Assembly: GCA_026119935.1 (NCBI GenBank)
Contig: JALRMH010000003.1
Span: forward strand, 744,001-808,000
DNA: 64,000 bases
Direction: 5' to 3'
Source of the DNA: Endothia cerciana
Taxonomy: Eukaryota; Ascomycota; Sordariomycetes; Diaporthales; Cryphonectriaceae
The notes beneath the pieces were generated by a model. That model did not search any database. It had not been told where the DNA came from and saw only the letters and a program-made list of their open reading frames with translations. A program made the translations under genes and the position numbers. Shown one piece after another: positions 21,813 to 33,377 of this stretch (positions within the stretch are counted from its first letter, which is position 1; every line of letters starts with the position of its first letter).

Positions 21813-22858
21813 TCATTTTGTCAAGGTCCCGAGGATATGCGGCAGTGGGTGATACCACGGCTCGTCCTCCGGCTGGGCTAGGTCGATCTCCGTCCAGGTG
21901 CCGGCCTCCACGAGCGTCTTGGGAGTGTTGCGGCAGAGCTGGCAGCCTCCGAGGATGTGTGGCCAGAGGAGATTGACAAAGGCTGTTTGTGGAGGGATCC
22001 AGTCAGCGCTTGGTTGAGCACATAGGTACCAAGAGAATCACACGGCGAGACAGCGAGCGCACAGTTGGCGCCAACGTGTCTGTGGGTGCGCGCTCATGGC
22101 ACAGCCAGAGGTGCGCAAGTCTTGCCGCGGGAAAGGAAACGAGGAATCTTACCCTGATACACCCTCATGAGCAATCCACACTCCCTCATCCTCTCACTCT
22201 CACACCTCACATGCTCGTACACAAACCACCTGCCCCCCTCCTTAAGATACCCGTACAACTGCCTAACGTGTTCCTCCGGGTCAGGTATGCTGCACAGACA
22301 CAGGATCGACACGATACAGTCCACGCTCCCCCTCTCCACCCGTCCACTCGCAGCCAGGTCCTCGATCCCCACCGGCACGACCTCGTACGTCTGCGACAGT
22401 CCCGCGGCCGCGATGCGCTGCCGTAGTTCGGGGTGGTGAGCGGCGTTGGGCTCGACGCCATAGATCCTTGTGATCCCGGAGGAGAGCGAGGGGTGCGCGA
22501 AGACGGATGCCCACATCCCCGGGCCGGGGCCGACCTCGAGGACGACGCCGCTGACGCCCTTGCCACCAGCGGTCTTGTCCCCACCGGCAGGAGGCAGAAC
22601 GCGCCCGGACACCACGCGCCCATCGAGGAGGGGGATTACCCGTGCCTCGCCCATCTCGCGCACGCCGGGGCCGGCGGAAGCCCAGAAGCGACCGAACCAG
22701 GCGGACTGCAGCCGCTCGGGGGAAAGGAGGGTGGAGAGCTGGCCTGTGAGGAGGAGGGTGAGGATGGTGCCGGGCAGGTGGGTCAGGGATTCCAGCATGA
22801 AGAGCCAGGGGTTGATAAGGAAGAGGAAAACCTCCTTGAGGTGTGCGAGGGAGGGCAT
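21813..22858 (-). CDS. METTL7-like SAM-dependent methyltransferase, membrane-anchored
   Basis: Two exons on the minus strand: 22858-22153 and 21982-21813, for 291 residues. The N terminus is hydrophobic (residues 9-40), a likely signal anchor for ER or lipid-droplet membrane. A class I methyltransferase core follows: motif I VVLEVGPGPGMW (106-117), the SAM-ribose acidic strand IYGVEPN, and the motif IV/post region CIVSILCLCSIPDPEEHV with GGRWFVYEHV. The second exon gives LLWPHILGGCQLCRNTPKTL, which resembles the C-terminal Cys/Trp segment of human METTL7A/B (thiol or alkyl methyltransferases) and of fungal paralogues. The substrate cannot be read from sequence. The intron is supported because the first exon alone ends without this conserved segment. 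Confidence 0.85.
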
Positions 22859-23737
22859 CGTGAGTGACTGCGGGCTGGCTTCCGGAGTTGGGTTGGTGGG
22901 TCGATGTTCAGCTGGATGATATGCGGTGTCAGCTGGGTTGGATTTTGACAGGAGTGCCGCTTCATCCGAGCATATAGAACGGTGTGCATGTGCCGCGCAA
23001 TGACCTGCATGTCTCGTTCCTCTCGAGGTTGTGTGCTACATAGCGTGTCGTTGAATGTGGACGAGGCTCTGTCCAGCCCGGGTCTGTACAGCTGAAATGA
23101 GGTCTGAAATGGCCGCACGAGTTTGCCTTCACCCCGACCGGGTCTGGCCGTACATCCAACGACATCTCATCTTCGAGCTGAAGCCATCACTACCCTCGAC
23201 GTGCTCGCCCTTCCGGCTATGGGACACACGTTGGCCCTCCGATCGCACATGGCATATCAGATGGTAGGATCTCTTCGGTAAGCTCAAGGGCGTCACGTTA
23301 CTGGCACAATCGTGCACCTGGATGCTCTCTGGCTGCACTCCACCTATCTGCCTGGCGACGGTCTCTCGGCCGCCCTTCATATGCACGGGCCCGATGGCAG
23401 GGAAGACTCAAGAGCGCAAGCTGTGTCAAGATCACGAGAGGTCGAGTGCAGCTGCAAACAGCAGGCAATCTGGGCCAACGGGCTGGCGAACGAACGGGCA
23501 GAGGCGGTAAGGCTCATCCCAGAGGCGCAACCTGCATGCAAGGAGAAGGCAACGGTCACGAAAAAAAAAAAAAAAAAGGGAAATCGAAGTCATCATCAAG
23601 TTTAATTAAGGGTCTGTTCGTTGACAAAGACCAACGCCGTGAACTGTCTACGGCGGAAAGCTACGGGAGAGGTAGTGGGCGCGTCCGTGGAGGAGCCCAC
23701 CAGGGCTGTCTGTCCGTGAGGAACGTCGAGGACCTGA
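22859..23737. other. intergenic
   Basis: Upstream flank of the methyltransferase and downstream flank of the cysteine-rich gene. It contains an A run at 23561-23577. No supportable gene. Confidence 0.55.
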
Positions 23738-25005
23738 CTACAGCCTGAGCATGTACTCCTGGTGGTCCCACTGGCCTGAAGCATTCTGCTCGACATTGCT
23801 CTGCATGGGCCGCTGCTGCAAGGCGGAAGTCGTCATCGGCGCGTCCTGCATCTCGGCATCTACCATGGAGGCGTTGGCGGGGCCTTCGCCCCAGTCTCCC
23901 TCCTCCTCCTCCTCCTCCTCCTCCTCGTCATCGTAGTCGTCGCTACTGTCGTTAGAGACGGAGGCAGATCCAGCAATGTCGGCATCGGTGTCGTCGGTGT
24001 CGGACTCCGAGGAAAAGGACTGGTCGGGAAGGACGCCCTCCTCCTTCAACTGGCCCACGGCATTGGTGACCGCGAAGTACGCCTCATCGAGAGCCTTCAG
24101 CTGCTTGAGGATCTTCTGAACCTCACCGTCAGGCAGGCCTGCAGCACCGTCCCGGGGTAGCAGAGAGCTCAGAGCAGGATGCAGCTCGTCGACAGCGGTC
24201 TCAGCCTTCTTGAGAGCCTTGGTGCACTGACGAAGCTTGTCCTCCTGGTGGCCGGGCTGAGCACCAGACAGGCTGCTGGCTGTACCGTTGTTCTGACGAG
24301 GGGCACGCGTCTTCTTGAAGAGGTGATCCTTATCCACGCCGGCAGCAAGGTCGTCCGATTTACGCTTGAGCGCCATAGCGGCGAACTGATTGTCGAAGGG
24401 GCCAAGCTTAAGCCGCCACTGATCTACAGCCTGTTCAAAGGCATTCTTTGCCTACAAGCCCTTGGCTGTCAGCGTCGTGAACTCCAATAGTGATCGGATT
24501 GTCTAGATTTTACTCACGGCTGCCAATATGTCCTGCTGGTGCCGAACCTTAGCCTGATAAACAGGCTTCTTCCGAACCGAGGCCCGGTCAGCCTTGGCTC
24601 GGAATTTAGCGAGCTTGTGCTCGACCGCGCACAGAAGCTCAGCATTGCTGACCAGCCGCGCAGCGGTGGCCTTAGCCTCGTCAGGGGCCTGGTTACTGCT
24701 ATGTCAAAGACGGTGTCTCATAGGAAGATTGGCAAGGGATATGTGGGGGTACTCACACCGATGCAAGGCTTCTGCTCGCCATAGTGGCAAGCCTGGCAGT
24801 GCAGGCACTTCTGGGCCTTGCCGGCGAAGTCGTGCTCGCAGCGGTGGGTATGATCCACCGCCAGAGCGGAGAGGCAGCTACAACACCACTCGGCAACGAG
24901 ATCGATGTCCTTGCCGCTGTTGGCGTTGCCCTTGCAGTTGCCGCAGAAATCCTTGAGCTTGCGGCGGCCGGCCCTGGAGGCCGTGGTCTTCGACTTGCGA
25001 GGCAT
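23738..25005 (-). CDS. unrecognised protein with N-terminal Cys/His cluster and acidic tail
   Basis: Three exons on the minus strand: 25005-24757, 24688-24518 and 24451-23738, for 377 residues. I do not recognise the family. After a basic start (MPRKSKTTASRAGRRKLKDF), residues about 21-80 hold a dense metal-ligand pattern: CGNC, EWCCSC, HTHRCEH, KCLHCQACHYG and PC. This suggests one or two zinc sites. The middle is charged and helical with a basic patch (MALKRKSDD, KKTRAPRQ) that could act as a nuclear localisation signal. Residues about 285-330 are Ser/Asp-rich, then a run of nine Glu (TCC repeat on the plus strand). The C terminus is Gln/Met-rich. The second exon only stays open if the acceptor is the CAG ending at 24689, not the nearer TAGCAG, which gives an immediate stop. 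A chromatin or transcription role is a guess. Confidence 0.65.
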
Positions 25006-25663
25006 GCTGCTGTCGGTGTTGGATGAGCCTTTGTATGATGTTGAGAGGCCGTATTCGACCTCAGGTTGCGTGTTGGTTTGGGGAAAGAAAGAAGCAGCTC
25101 GAAAGACACAAGTGTCAGGAGGGGAAAAAACCCTGTGGAAGAATTTCGTGGGGCGGCCGAGACGATGCGATATTTCATAATCGAAGGGCAGGGCTAAAAA
25201 GTGAAGGCCCAGCTCTCCGGGAACCATGCGAACTTAGGTAATCGAGGATGGCGATGATGGCCTGTTGACGATAGTACAGCTATGACAGGTCGCTGTGAGT
25301 GAGACAGAGATGTGTGTACAAGAAAGCTCTGCTTGGTGACTAGGACGATGAAATTGTATATTAAAAGACCAAAAGCATTAGAAAGATCAATATAGATGAT
25401 ATTCTCTAAGTAGCTGGGGCGGCAAAGCACTTCGTATTATAAGGTCAATGTGTTCGGAAGAGCTCTATAGGAAGGCTTCGCCGGATAGCTGACACGATGA
25501 ATCATTTCGTATGAGAATGACAGAGTTCAAATATGAAGAGCTTTCTTCTTGTACATACTCTTACGAACTGAGATGATCGAGGATGGTGAGGATAGGTTAG
25601 GAATGATGATATGACTAGGACGGATGTTGTGGAGGAGGAGCCCGGAGGCGACTTCGATAGGAG

Positions 25664-25715
25664 CAGACAACATGAACAGACAACATGAACAGACAGCATG
25701 AACAGACAATATGAG
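25664..25715 (+). repeat. 13-bp minisatellite, four copies
   Basis: Unit CAGACAACATGAA in four head-to-tail copies. The third has one change and the fourth two or three. Confidence 0.85.
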
Positions 25716-28394
25716 AAGATGACAAGAAGTCGAGAAGTGATTTGATGCCTAAGTAAGAATTTCCTGGAGATGAGGTTATGATTGTATGACTGATGTTCTA
25801 AAGGACTTTGGGGATGATATAAGGGGTGGCAAGAAGTAGTTTGGTATATAGGCGCTGACTTTGTGGGTGACTGAATCATGATGTAGGTCTACCCCAAAGA
25901 TCATGAAGGTGAATTTGAAATAGGGGACTAACAAGATAAAACTCTCATGAACAAGCTAGCAATGCTCATGTCTCTTTGTTTTAGACATGACTCGATAGTA
26001 AGTATCAACATTTGTTGCTGGGAAGTGTGGTGAAAAGAATGGTGATTATCTGGAACTCCTCGGGCTCTTCGTACATCTAGGCAATAGCTGGGGCGAGAGG
26101 TAAGTAGTTGTCTCTACCTGCTAGCGTGGTTAAGACTGACTTGTGAATCTAGAACAGAGACGAGCTGAAGGCCCTGGCTTCCGCGGGCCGTTACATCCAT
26201 ACTCACGCATTACATCTGGCAGTTTTCTGCAAGAGTACACAGACCAGCTTGTTCAAGATAACCCAAGGGTACTCATTACCCTCTCATGCTGTTACCGAGG
26301 GCTTCGCTTTTTGATCAGGTATGGTGAAGATGATGATATCGCTAGGGAAGGCCCAGCTGAAAGCTCTTTCTTAATTGCGATGATGAATTCAAATAGATCA
26401 GATTGCCAGCCTGCAATGCCCCAGGTCTGTGCATGGGTGATAAAGAAGACGCCCGAGCCTAGGAGTTAGACTAGGTGAACCAGATCGTCATGTTCGTGCG
26501 GGCTTGGAAATGTATGTTCCCATTTACTGACATCTGCTTCGTCTAATGGAGATGTTATGATACCCCCAGGCCTGTGTGGGTATCTTCCCCGAGGTGGTAG
26601 ATCGACTCCTGGACTCCTCTCCAGAGTTCTCTTTGCCCCAAAACCTCAACTGTGGCCACAGGAATGTGTCATACAGACCGAGATGGGACTTGTTTTGACC
26701 AAAAACAACAATCTGGTCTGATATATACTGCACCTGCGTTTTCTCCCTGTATCATCAACATCTTGCTCCGGCTCGGCCCCTCCACCTCAGCCCCTTGCTG
26801 CCAAATCCTGCCTTCTATTCAACATCAGTATCAAATTCCCGATTCCTCAATTTGGCTCTTCAGCTAACATTGGAAAGTACTACTTTTTGCAATCATGTTA
26901 CCCAGGTACCTCTTGAACTCCTCTCATCATTCGTCCTCGCTCCATCACCACTTGCATTGGCTTGCCTTTCCGACACATCCGGTCCGGACCCAACAACTGG
27001 TGGCTTCATCGTTGAATTTTCCCAAGCCCACACTTCAAATATAAGTCGAATATCCCAAATGGCAAGGCTACTCGATCAAAGGCGAGCGAACAGGAGTCAT
27101 TATCTCATCATGAAAGCATCTGAGGCCCAAAGGGCCCCTGTTGAGCTCACCAAGACCCCGACTGACACTGTGAAGGAGGATGCTACGGCCAGCGTAGTCC
27201 CAGCGCGAGTGTATGAAGGCCCGCGAGGTCGCCAGAAAATCGGGACTTGAAAGACAATGCATTCATCAATGCTCCACTCCGCACGGTTAGGGACAACGGC
27301 GACTCCACGGACCATGGTGACTCCTGTCACTGCCGGACGTTGCTGCAGTCTGCCCAAATACCGTATACCGAACCCAGATACCGGTTCAATGTCACCCCGT
27401 ACTGAGGGCCATGGAGGATGACAGCTTGCCAACACACGAGGAAGCAGAATCGTCTGTGTATGGCAGCAAAGTTAGCTCTACAGGTCGCTAAACACGCGAT
27501 CGCGCCGTCCGAGGGGCTAGGCTAGATGTATGGCCCCGATGGTCCACCTTTGGTCAACCCTCATGCCAAGAGTGAGGTGGACAGCCTTCACGCAGAGGGC
27601 ATGGTGGGCAAGGGCATCGGGATTGCAAACCTCGATGACGGCGTTTGATACGTTCCACCCCCACCTTGTGTGTCAGACGCGTACTTCTATAGCACTCGGA
27701 CTATAAATGCTCCGTTGCATACCATATGTCATTGGAGATCAGAGCACCTTCACACAGGCTCAGCGCATCTTGTCCAGCTGCCGTTGGAGGCTCAGACATG
27801 CCATCGCGCTCGTCTCACTGTAGACACTAGAATGACAAGCGCACGAATGATAAGGGTACGTTGAATATCGGGACATGGACCTTTGTTCCTCTGTGATGTG
27901 AGTTGGGGTATTGTGGTGTGATCGTCATGTGTCCCCCCCCTCTTTTTTTTCCTCGGATGGTTCGAGCAGAAGGGTGTGGTACCCGAGGGAGTCGTAAACT
28001 GTCCAGGCCCTCCTCGTGTTTCCCGACTTGGACAGGGAGTTGCTCGTAGTTCTCAATATTTCAGCAAGCCGGTGATCACATCCGCCTAGCGCGATGGCCC
28101 AGGTAGGGAGGGAAGGAGGAAAAAAAAAAAAAAGAACAAAGTTGGGGCCGTTCGGACTCGGATCCCGCCGGCGGCGGCGGCGGCGGCGATTTTTGCATAT
28201 GGCGGCGGCTTGGCCGCTTATAAAGGCCGTCGGCGCAACCCTCCCGGAAACAGCTCGCGACGCACCCGGCAAAGGAAGTGCGACAGAGCTGCCCGGATAG
28301 ACGCCAGAGCCCGACCGGCTTACAGGGCCGTTGTGATCATGAGCACTGGGATGAATTTTCATAATCTACAATCATGGTGGCGGTTTCTTTCGAG

Positions 28395-28401
28395 TATATA
28401 A
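28395..28401 (+). promoter_or_regulatory. TATA-like box upstream of SDR gene
   Basis: TATATAA about 250 bases before the SDR start codon. A second box (TTATAAA, near 28218) lies further up. Assignment rests on position only. Confidence 0.25.
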
Positions 28402-28647
28402 CATGGCAGGCGCTGGCCGCTCGTGGCCTGGTGAACAAGCAATATTCCCGACCCACTCTTCCCATCAACTTATTGCTGAGCTAAAATACACCGTACCATA
28501 CCGCATCTGCATTTCAAGGGGGTTACTTGCTGCGTTAGTGACGACTTCTCAAGCTCTGGCAACCACCATAATCCTGCTCGAAGGGGACCCCATCGAAACC
28601 TGAACCTGGCAAAAGGACGAGCGCTCAGCCGAGCAAGACCACTGACA

Positions 28648-29208
28648 ATGTTCCGAGGCGACAACCCCTTCACATTCCTTGCCAGCTTTATCTCGCAGAC
28701 GTTCCCGGGCAAGCCGAACTTCACAGAGAAGGATATCGGGGACCTGAATGGCAAGGTGAGTCCAGGACGACGCGTGGTACAGGTATCACACACGGCTGGG
28801 AATCCTAAAAAAAACTTACCCATTCACAGGTCTACATCGTTACTGGTGCGAACACGGGTGTAGGCAAGGACGTCGCCAAGGTACTCTACGCCAGGCACGC
28901 CAAGGTCTACTGCGCGGCCCGGTCGGAGGAGAAGGCCCTCAGGGCGATGGACGACATCAGGGCCGCGGCGCCGGGGTCGCGTGGCGAGCTCAGCTTCCTG
29001 AAGCTGGACCTCGCCGACCTGAGCACCATCAGGGCGTCGGCCGGGCAGTTCCTCGCGAGGGAGGACAGGCTGCACGTCCTCTTCAACAACGCCGGCGTGA
29101 TGATGCCGCCCCAGGGGTCCAGGACGGCTCAGGGCTACGAGCTGCAGCTGGGTGTGAACAACATCGGCACGTTCCTGTTCACCAAGCTGCTCACGCCCAC
29201 GCTGGTCC

Positions 29209-29241
<33 letters not shown>

Positions 29242-29850
29242 GAAACGAAGACCCCTCCTCCGTCCGGGTCGTCTGGGTCGCGTCGTCGGCCGCCGAGGCG
29301 CCGGCCGCCCCGACGGGCGGCGTGGACCTCTCCAACCTGGACTACCACGTCGACAAGAGCGCCTTCGACAAGTACGCCCTCTCCAAGGCCGGGAACTACC
29401 TCCAGGGCGTGGAGTTCGCGCGGCGGCACAGGGAGGACGGGATCGTCAGCGTGCCGCTGAACCCCGGCAACCTGGACTCAGAGCTGTGGCGCGAGTTCCC
29501 CAGGGCCATACTAGCCGTGATAAGGTGGGCGATACTGAACCCGCCCATCTATGGGGCGTACACGGAGCTGTTTGCCGGGCTCTCGCCGGAGGTGACCATC
29601 GAGAGGTCTGGGGAATGGGGTGAGTACCTATCTATCTATCCTACCTTTCTGCCCCCGAGAGTGTCTTGTGTGTGAAAGGATTTGCGCGGCTGACCTGGTG
29701 TCTCTTGTCGGTCTAGTGGTCCCCTGGGGCAGGTTTATGAAGATCCGGAAACACCTGTATAAAGCGAGCAGGCCGGCGTCTGAGGGCGGGACTGGGGAGG
29801 CGGAGAAGTTCTGGGAGTGGCAGGAGGAGCAGGTCCGGCCGTTCTTGTAA
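28648..29850 (+). CDS. short-chain dehydrogenase/reductase (retinol dehydrogenase-like)
   Basis: Three exons: 28648-28755, 28830-29619 and 29717-29850, for 343 residues. A classical or extended SDR using NAD(P)H. The Rossmann motif VYIVTGANTGVGKDVAKVL starts the second exon. CAARSEEKA after strand 2 suggests NADP preference. NNAGVM, the active-site Ser (VASSAAE) and the YALSK catalytic pair are all intact. The order resembles the WW-oxidoreductase and retinol-dehydrogenase-like group common in fungal accessory metabolism, with an FTEKDIGDLNGK entry before the cofactor site. An Ala run near residue 160 comes from a GCG/GGC repeat and may vary in length between strains. The last exon restores the frame with VVPWGRF. 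The substrate is unknown, and no partner biosynthetic genes adjoin it. Confidence 0.88.
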
Positions 29851-31355
29851 TTTGGGATTGCATTGTAGTAGTCCATGCTTTCTTTTCTTTCTTTTTTCCT
29901 TCCTTCCTTCCTTCTTTTGTTCTTTTGAAAAGATCAGATAGAATCGACGGGCGAGGAGGCATGTTATGATAGAAGACGCTTAATAAATGAAAATGTCGGC
30001 CACAGTGTCGGATGGTCCAACGGCTCGTTGCAAGGACAAGAGGACATGTCGACCGTAGCACGTCAGCGGCTCAGGCTGTCAAAGGCATCAAGTCTCCTGG
30101 GCATGGCGTTAAGACCACCCAGAATTCCCGAGAATGGTACACCTCGTTCGTTCGCTCATCGGCAGGTCAGGAAAGGCGTCCTGTCCATCAAGAACATGGC
30201 GCACTGGTCGGCGGTCTTCGGTGGCACGACAGGATGAGGACCTCACGAGACCGAACCTTGGGGGGAAGGGGGGGAGGTAACCCGCGGTGAGTTTGGACCC
30301 CCGATAAAGGGTTCCGGGCGTGCCTGGGATTGTTTGGCGCGGGTGAGCTATGCGAGGCCTGTCCGCTCAACAAGAGACAGAGGGTGGCTTTTGTATCGTA
30401 GTAGGTATGCAGATGCGCATGGTGTGGGCGTACAGTGAAGTACCATGCCGGGCGAGAGAGAGAAAAAAAAAAAAAAAAAAAACCCCCCCCCCCCCACCAA
30501 AAAAACCAGAAAACACAGTGCCAGTGGCCCCGTCAGGAGCCCCGGGAGAGGGGATTTTGGTGCAACGTCTGTAGGGCGCTATACCTAAACAACCCGGAGG
30601 TTCTAGTGGTGGGTGGGATGGTTTAGAGTGTGGTGCAGTCCATTTCCGGGCCACTCACCACCAACACGGCTACCTACGGCGTTGTCCGTACGCCGAGAGG
30701 CCTCAATACTATCGTTCTTTTTCTTCTTCTTTTCTATCTCTCTTGTGCAACGAACATGGAATGCTAGCTAGAGATTGTGTCTCCTTACCAGGCCTGTCCT
30801 CAGCCAGCCATATATATATGTCATAAAATACATCCCCTCTAGAATTTCTAGTAAGGCTCAGGAGGAATAGGCAGAGATTGAGGAGGGGGGGGGGTATAGG
30901 ATCTGAACCTCACGTGCTCCCGCCGCAGGCAGCGTTGAGACATCTGCGGCCAGTACCGCCGGCCATGGCCACGAGAATTCGTCAATCCAGGTTCCATCCA
31001 ACGTTCCCACCCCTCTGCGTGGGCTGCTGTGCAGGACCATAGTAGGGAGTACAGTGTAGTGGTACTACATAGTACATATTGATTGATTTAGTCTTGGGGG
31101 GGGGGGGGGAACCGGATGCAATGATGCAGGGGAAGAGCCCCACCTTCCCGATGCAGGAAGATGGAAAAGTCGAAATTCCGTTTGACATCAGGCTCTTGTC
31201 GCCTTCGTGGTATCGCTGCTGCCAGTATCGTGTACCATGTACAGACAGCGTTGACGTTGACAGGGGGAGGGCCAAGAGGAAGGCGTGGAGGGCATGGAGG
31301 GTTCCAGGCAGATACACATCAGACCTGTGAGAGAGGCCTCGATGGGTCTCTGTAG

Positions 31356-31402
<47 letters not shown>

Positions 31403-32577
31403 CTGGACATGTACAATCTCCTCTATCAAGACCACCACCACCCCTACCGCCAGACTTGATTGATTAACCACCCCTGCACCCAGTGCTGCAGCAGGTCGGG
31501 GCACATCTTCCCACACCCGAGAGCTGCAGGGCCTGGCACCCGAGTGCGAAAGCCTGGCCGCGGCTCCCAGATCTCTCCCCAGTTACTGGGCCGGCATGGG
31601 TTGGAAAATTTCAGGTGAACAAATTGACCTGCAGATCATGCCCGCGGCCTGTCTGTCTTGTGTGGTTTGTCATCCTGTCGTCACCTGTAACCCCAACCCG
31701 ACCCAAACCCAAAGCTTGGTCTTCCAGGACCTCCCGGCCACGACTAGCCGTCATCACCTCCACCCTGCCCTTTCTGAGTCCTGCTCTCTTCTTCAACTCC
31801 TCTCCACCCCCACCCAGTCTTCTACTCCCGACTGAGACAGCCTCAGTTGGACCTGATCGATACTTCATACCTTCTGCCCGTCCAGGTGAGCCAAGTCCCC
31901 AACCAAAGCCCAGCCAGCCTCCCCAGCCAGCCACCCCAACCATTCTCCCCCGTCCCTATCCTCATCCCTTGACCTTGGATCTGTGCGTGCCCGGCTCAAA
32001 TTTGAGACCCCGACGCCCTCACCAAAAAAACCCCCAAAAAAAAAAAAAAAAAAAAGGATTTGTTTGTGTTACACACAATCTAATCTGCCTGGTCTGTGTG
32101 TCTCACTCCCAGACCTCCTCCCCCCTCACTCAGGTCGCCCACCCTCCTGCCATCATGTCCCAACCTTTTCTGCCCACGGCCACCAGCGACGCCCCCAGCG
32201 TAGCCTGACAAGCGTGTCCTCCCCCAGACCGGCCTTGCCCTCTCCTCCTCAATCCTCCCTTCCAAGCAGAAGAGAGAAATCCCGTATTTCCGAGCGCAAG
32301 CGGAGGAAAACTCGGCCCCTTTGCCCCACCCAGAGCAGCCAAGGGCAAGTTCGCCCCACCACGACCTTTGCCCACGTCCCCCACCCCACCTACCCAGACT
32401 TTTTATCTTTTCCTGTCGTCCTGCGCGTCTGCAGCCCACACTGTCGCAACCTCCACACCCGTACACACTCGACCTTACCACCTGCTAACAAGATCACCTC
32501 TTGTGCCCTCCAGACCGTCCAGGACCCGTCAATCACCAATTCTTCGACCAAGGAACCGCATCATCACCATCATCATC
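29851..32577. other. intergenic with (TTG)n repeat and long leader of the Gis2-like gene
   Basis: No convincing gene in 2.7 kb. It contains A/C homopolymers at 30463-30495, a G run near 31098, a (TTG)15 microsatellite at 31357-31402 and an A run at 32036-32056. From about 31690 to 32577 the plus strand is C/T-rich, like the region before the other zinc-knuckle gene, and probably transcribed as leader. Confidence 0.5.
31357..31402 (+). repeat. (TTG)15 microsatellite
   Basis: Uninterrupted TTG repeat of about 15 units ((CAA)n on the other strand) in a noncoding region. The polyQ frame it creates on the minus strand is not part of a recognisable protein. Confidence 0.9.
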
Positions 32578-33377
32578 ATGGATGCCCCTCAACCCACCAA
32601 CACCGGCGCCGGCAACTGCTACAACTGCGGTCGTGAGTTTTTCCCATCCCCCATCATGATATTGCTCCCAGACCATGCGCTGACCATGTCTCGCCAACAG
32701 AGCCTGGCCACATCAGTGAGTAATCGGACCGCCTCAGGCCGTCGCCGAAATAACACCAGCCCACTGACCGTGACCCATCAGGCCGTGAGTGCACCCAGCC
32801 CCGTGCTGGCGGCGGTGACTACAACTCCACCAAGACCTGCTACCGCTGCGGTGCCGCTGGCCACATCTCGCGCGAGTGCCCTCAATCCGGCGGTAACACC
32901 GGCGGTGGTCAGGACTGCTACAAGGTGAGCCCCCCAAGAAGCCCGACCGTCCCCCATGTCCCCGGCTCACACAACTTCAATCCACAGTGCGGCCAGTTCG
33001 GTCATATCGCCCGCAACTGCCCCCAGGGCGGCGACTCCTACGGCGGCGGCGGTTACAGCCGCGGCTACGGCGGCGGCGGCCGTGGCGGCTACGGCGGCGG
33101 CCAGGGCCAGGGCCAGGGCCAGGGCCAGAAGACCTGCTACTCATGCGGCGGCTACGGCCACATGTCTCGTGAGTTACCCTCCGTGTCCATTCCCGACCTG
33201 CCATCAACCTGACCACGGCTCCTCCCAGGCGACTGCAACAATGGCTCTAAGTGCTACAACTGCGGCGAGGCTGGCCACTTCTCCCGTGACTGCCCCAAGG
33301 GCACCCAGCCTGGCGAGAAGATGTGCTACAAGTGCCAGCAGGTCGGCCACATCCAGTCCGAGTGCCCCTCGGCCTAA
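32578..33377 (+). CDS. GIS2: Gis2/CNBP-type CCHC zinc-knuckle protein
   Basis: Five exons: 32578-32632, 32701-32715, 32782-32924, 32988-33168 and 33229-33377, for 180 residues. Six C-x2-C-x4-H-x4-C knuckles are complete after splicing: CYNCGQPGHISREC, CYRCGAAGHISREC, CYKCGQFGHIARNC, CYSCGGYGHMSRDC, CYNCGEAGHFSRDC and CYKCQQVGHIQSEC. A Gly/Arg-Tyr (RGG-like) and GQ-repeat linker lies between knuckles 3 and 4. Budding yeast Gis2, fission yeast Byr3 and animal CNBP bind mRNA and ribosomes and aid cap-independent translation and stress granules. Exon 2 is a 15-nt microexon encoding the middle of knuckle 1; without it the zinc finger is broken, which is strong evidence that it is used. Four introns interrupt knuckles, three of them in phase 1. 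Confidence 0.93.

Larger units (their letters stand above)
25006..28647. other. gene-poor, AT-richer region with degenerate repeats
   Basis: 3.6 kb without a confident gene, and visibly more AT-rich than the rest between about 25250 and 26900. It contains a four-copy 13-bp minisatellite (25664-25715), a GGC run at about 28170-28190, and two TATA-like boxes (28218 and 28395) ahead of the SDR gene. An open frame at 26795-27250 shows no family signature. The AT-rich part could be an old, mutated mobile element, but no intact ends or domains are visible. Confidence 0.45.

Noticed and set aside
25194..25430. Minus-strand peptide with YIDLSNAFGLL, loosely like a reverse-transcriptase motif
   Set aside because: Only one short motif-like match, with the key Asp of AFD absent and no neighbouring RT or integrase motifs on either strand.
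26795..27250. 151-codon plus-strand frame
   Set aside because: Starts are weak and no domain or signature is visible; a small lineage-specific gene cannot be excluded, but support is lacking.
31483..32636. Open frames of 217-241 codons before the Gis2-like gene
   Set aside because: Low-complexity Pro/Ser translation of the pyrimidine-rich leader and an A run; no recognisable features.
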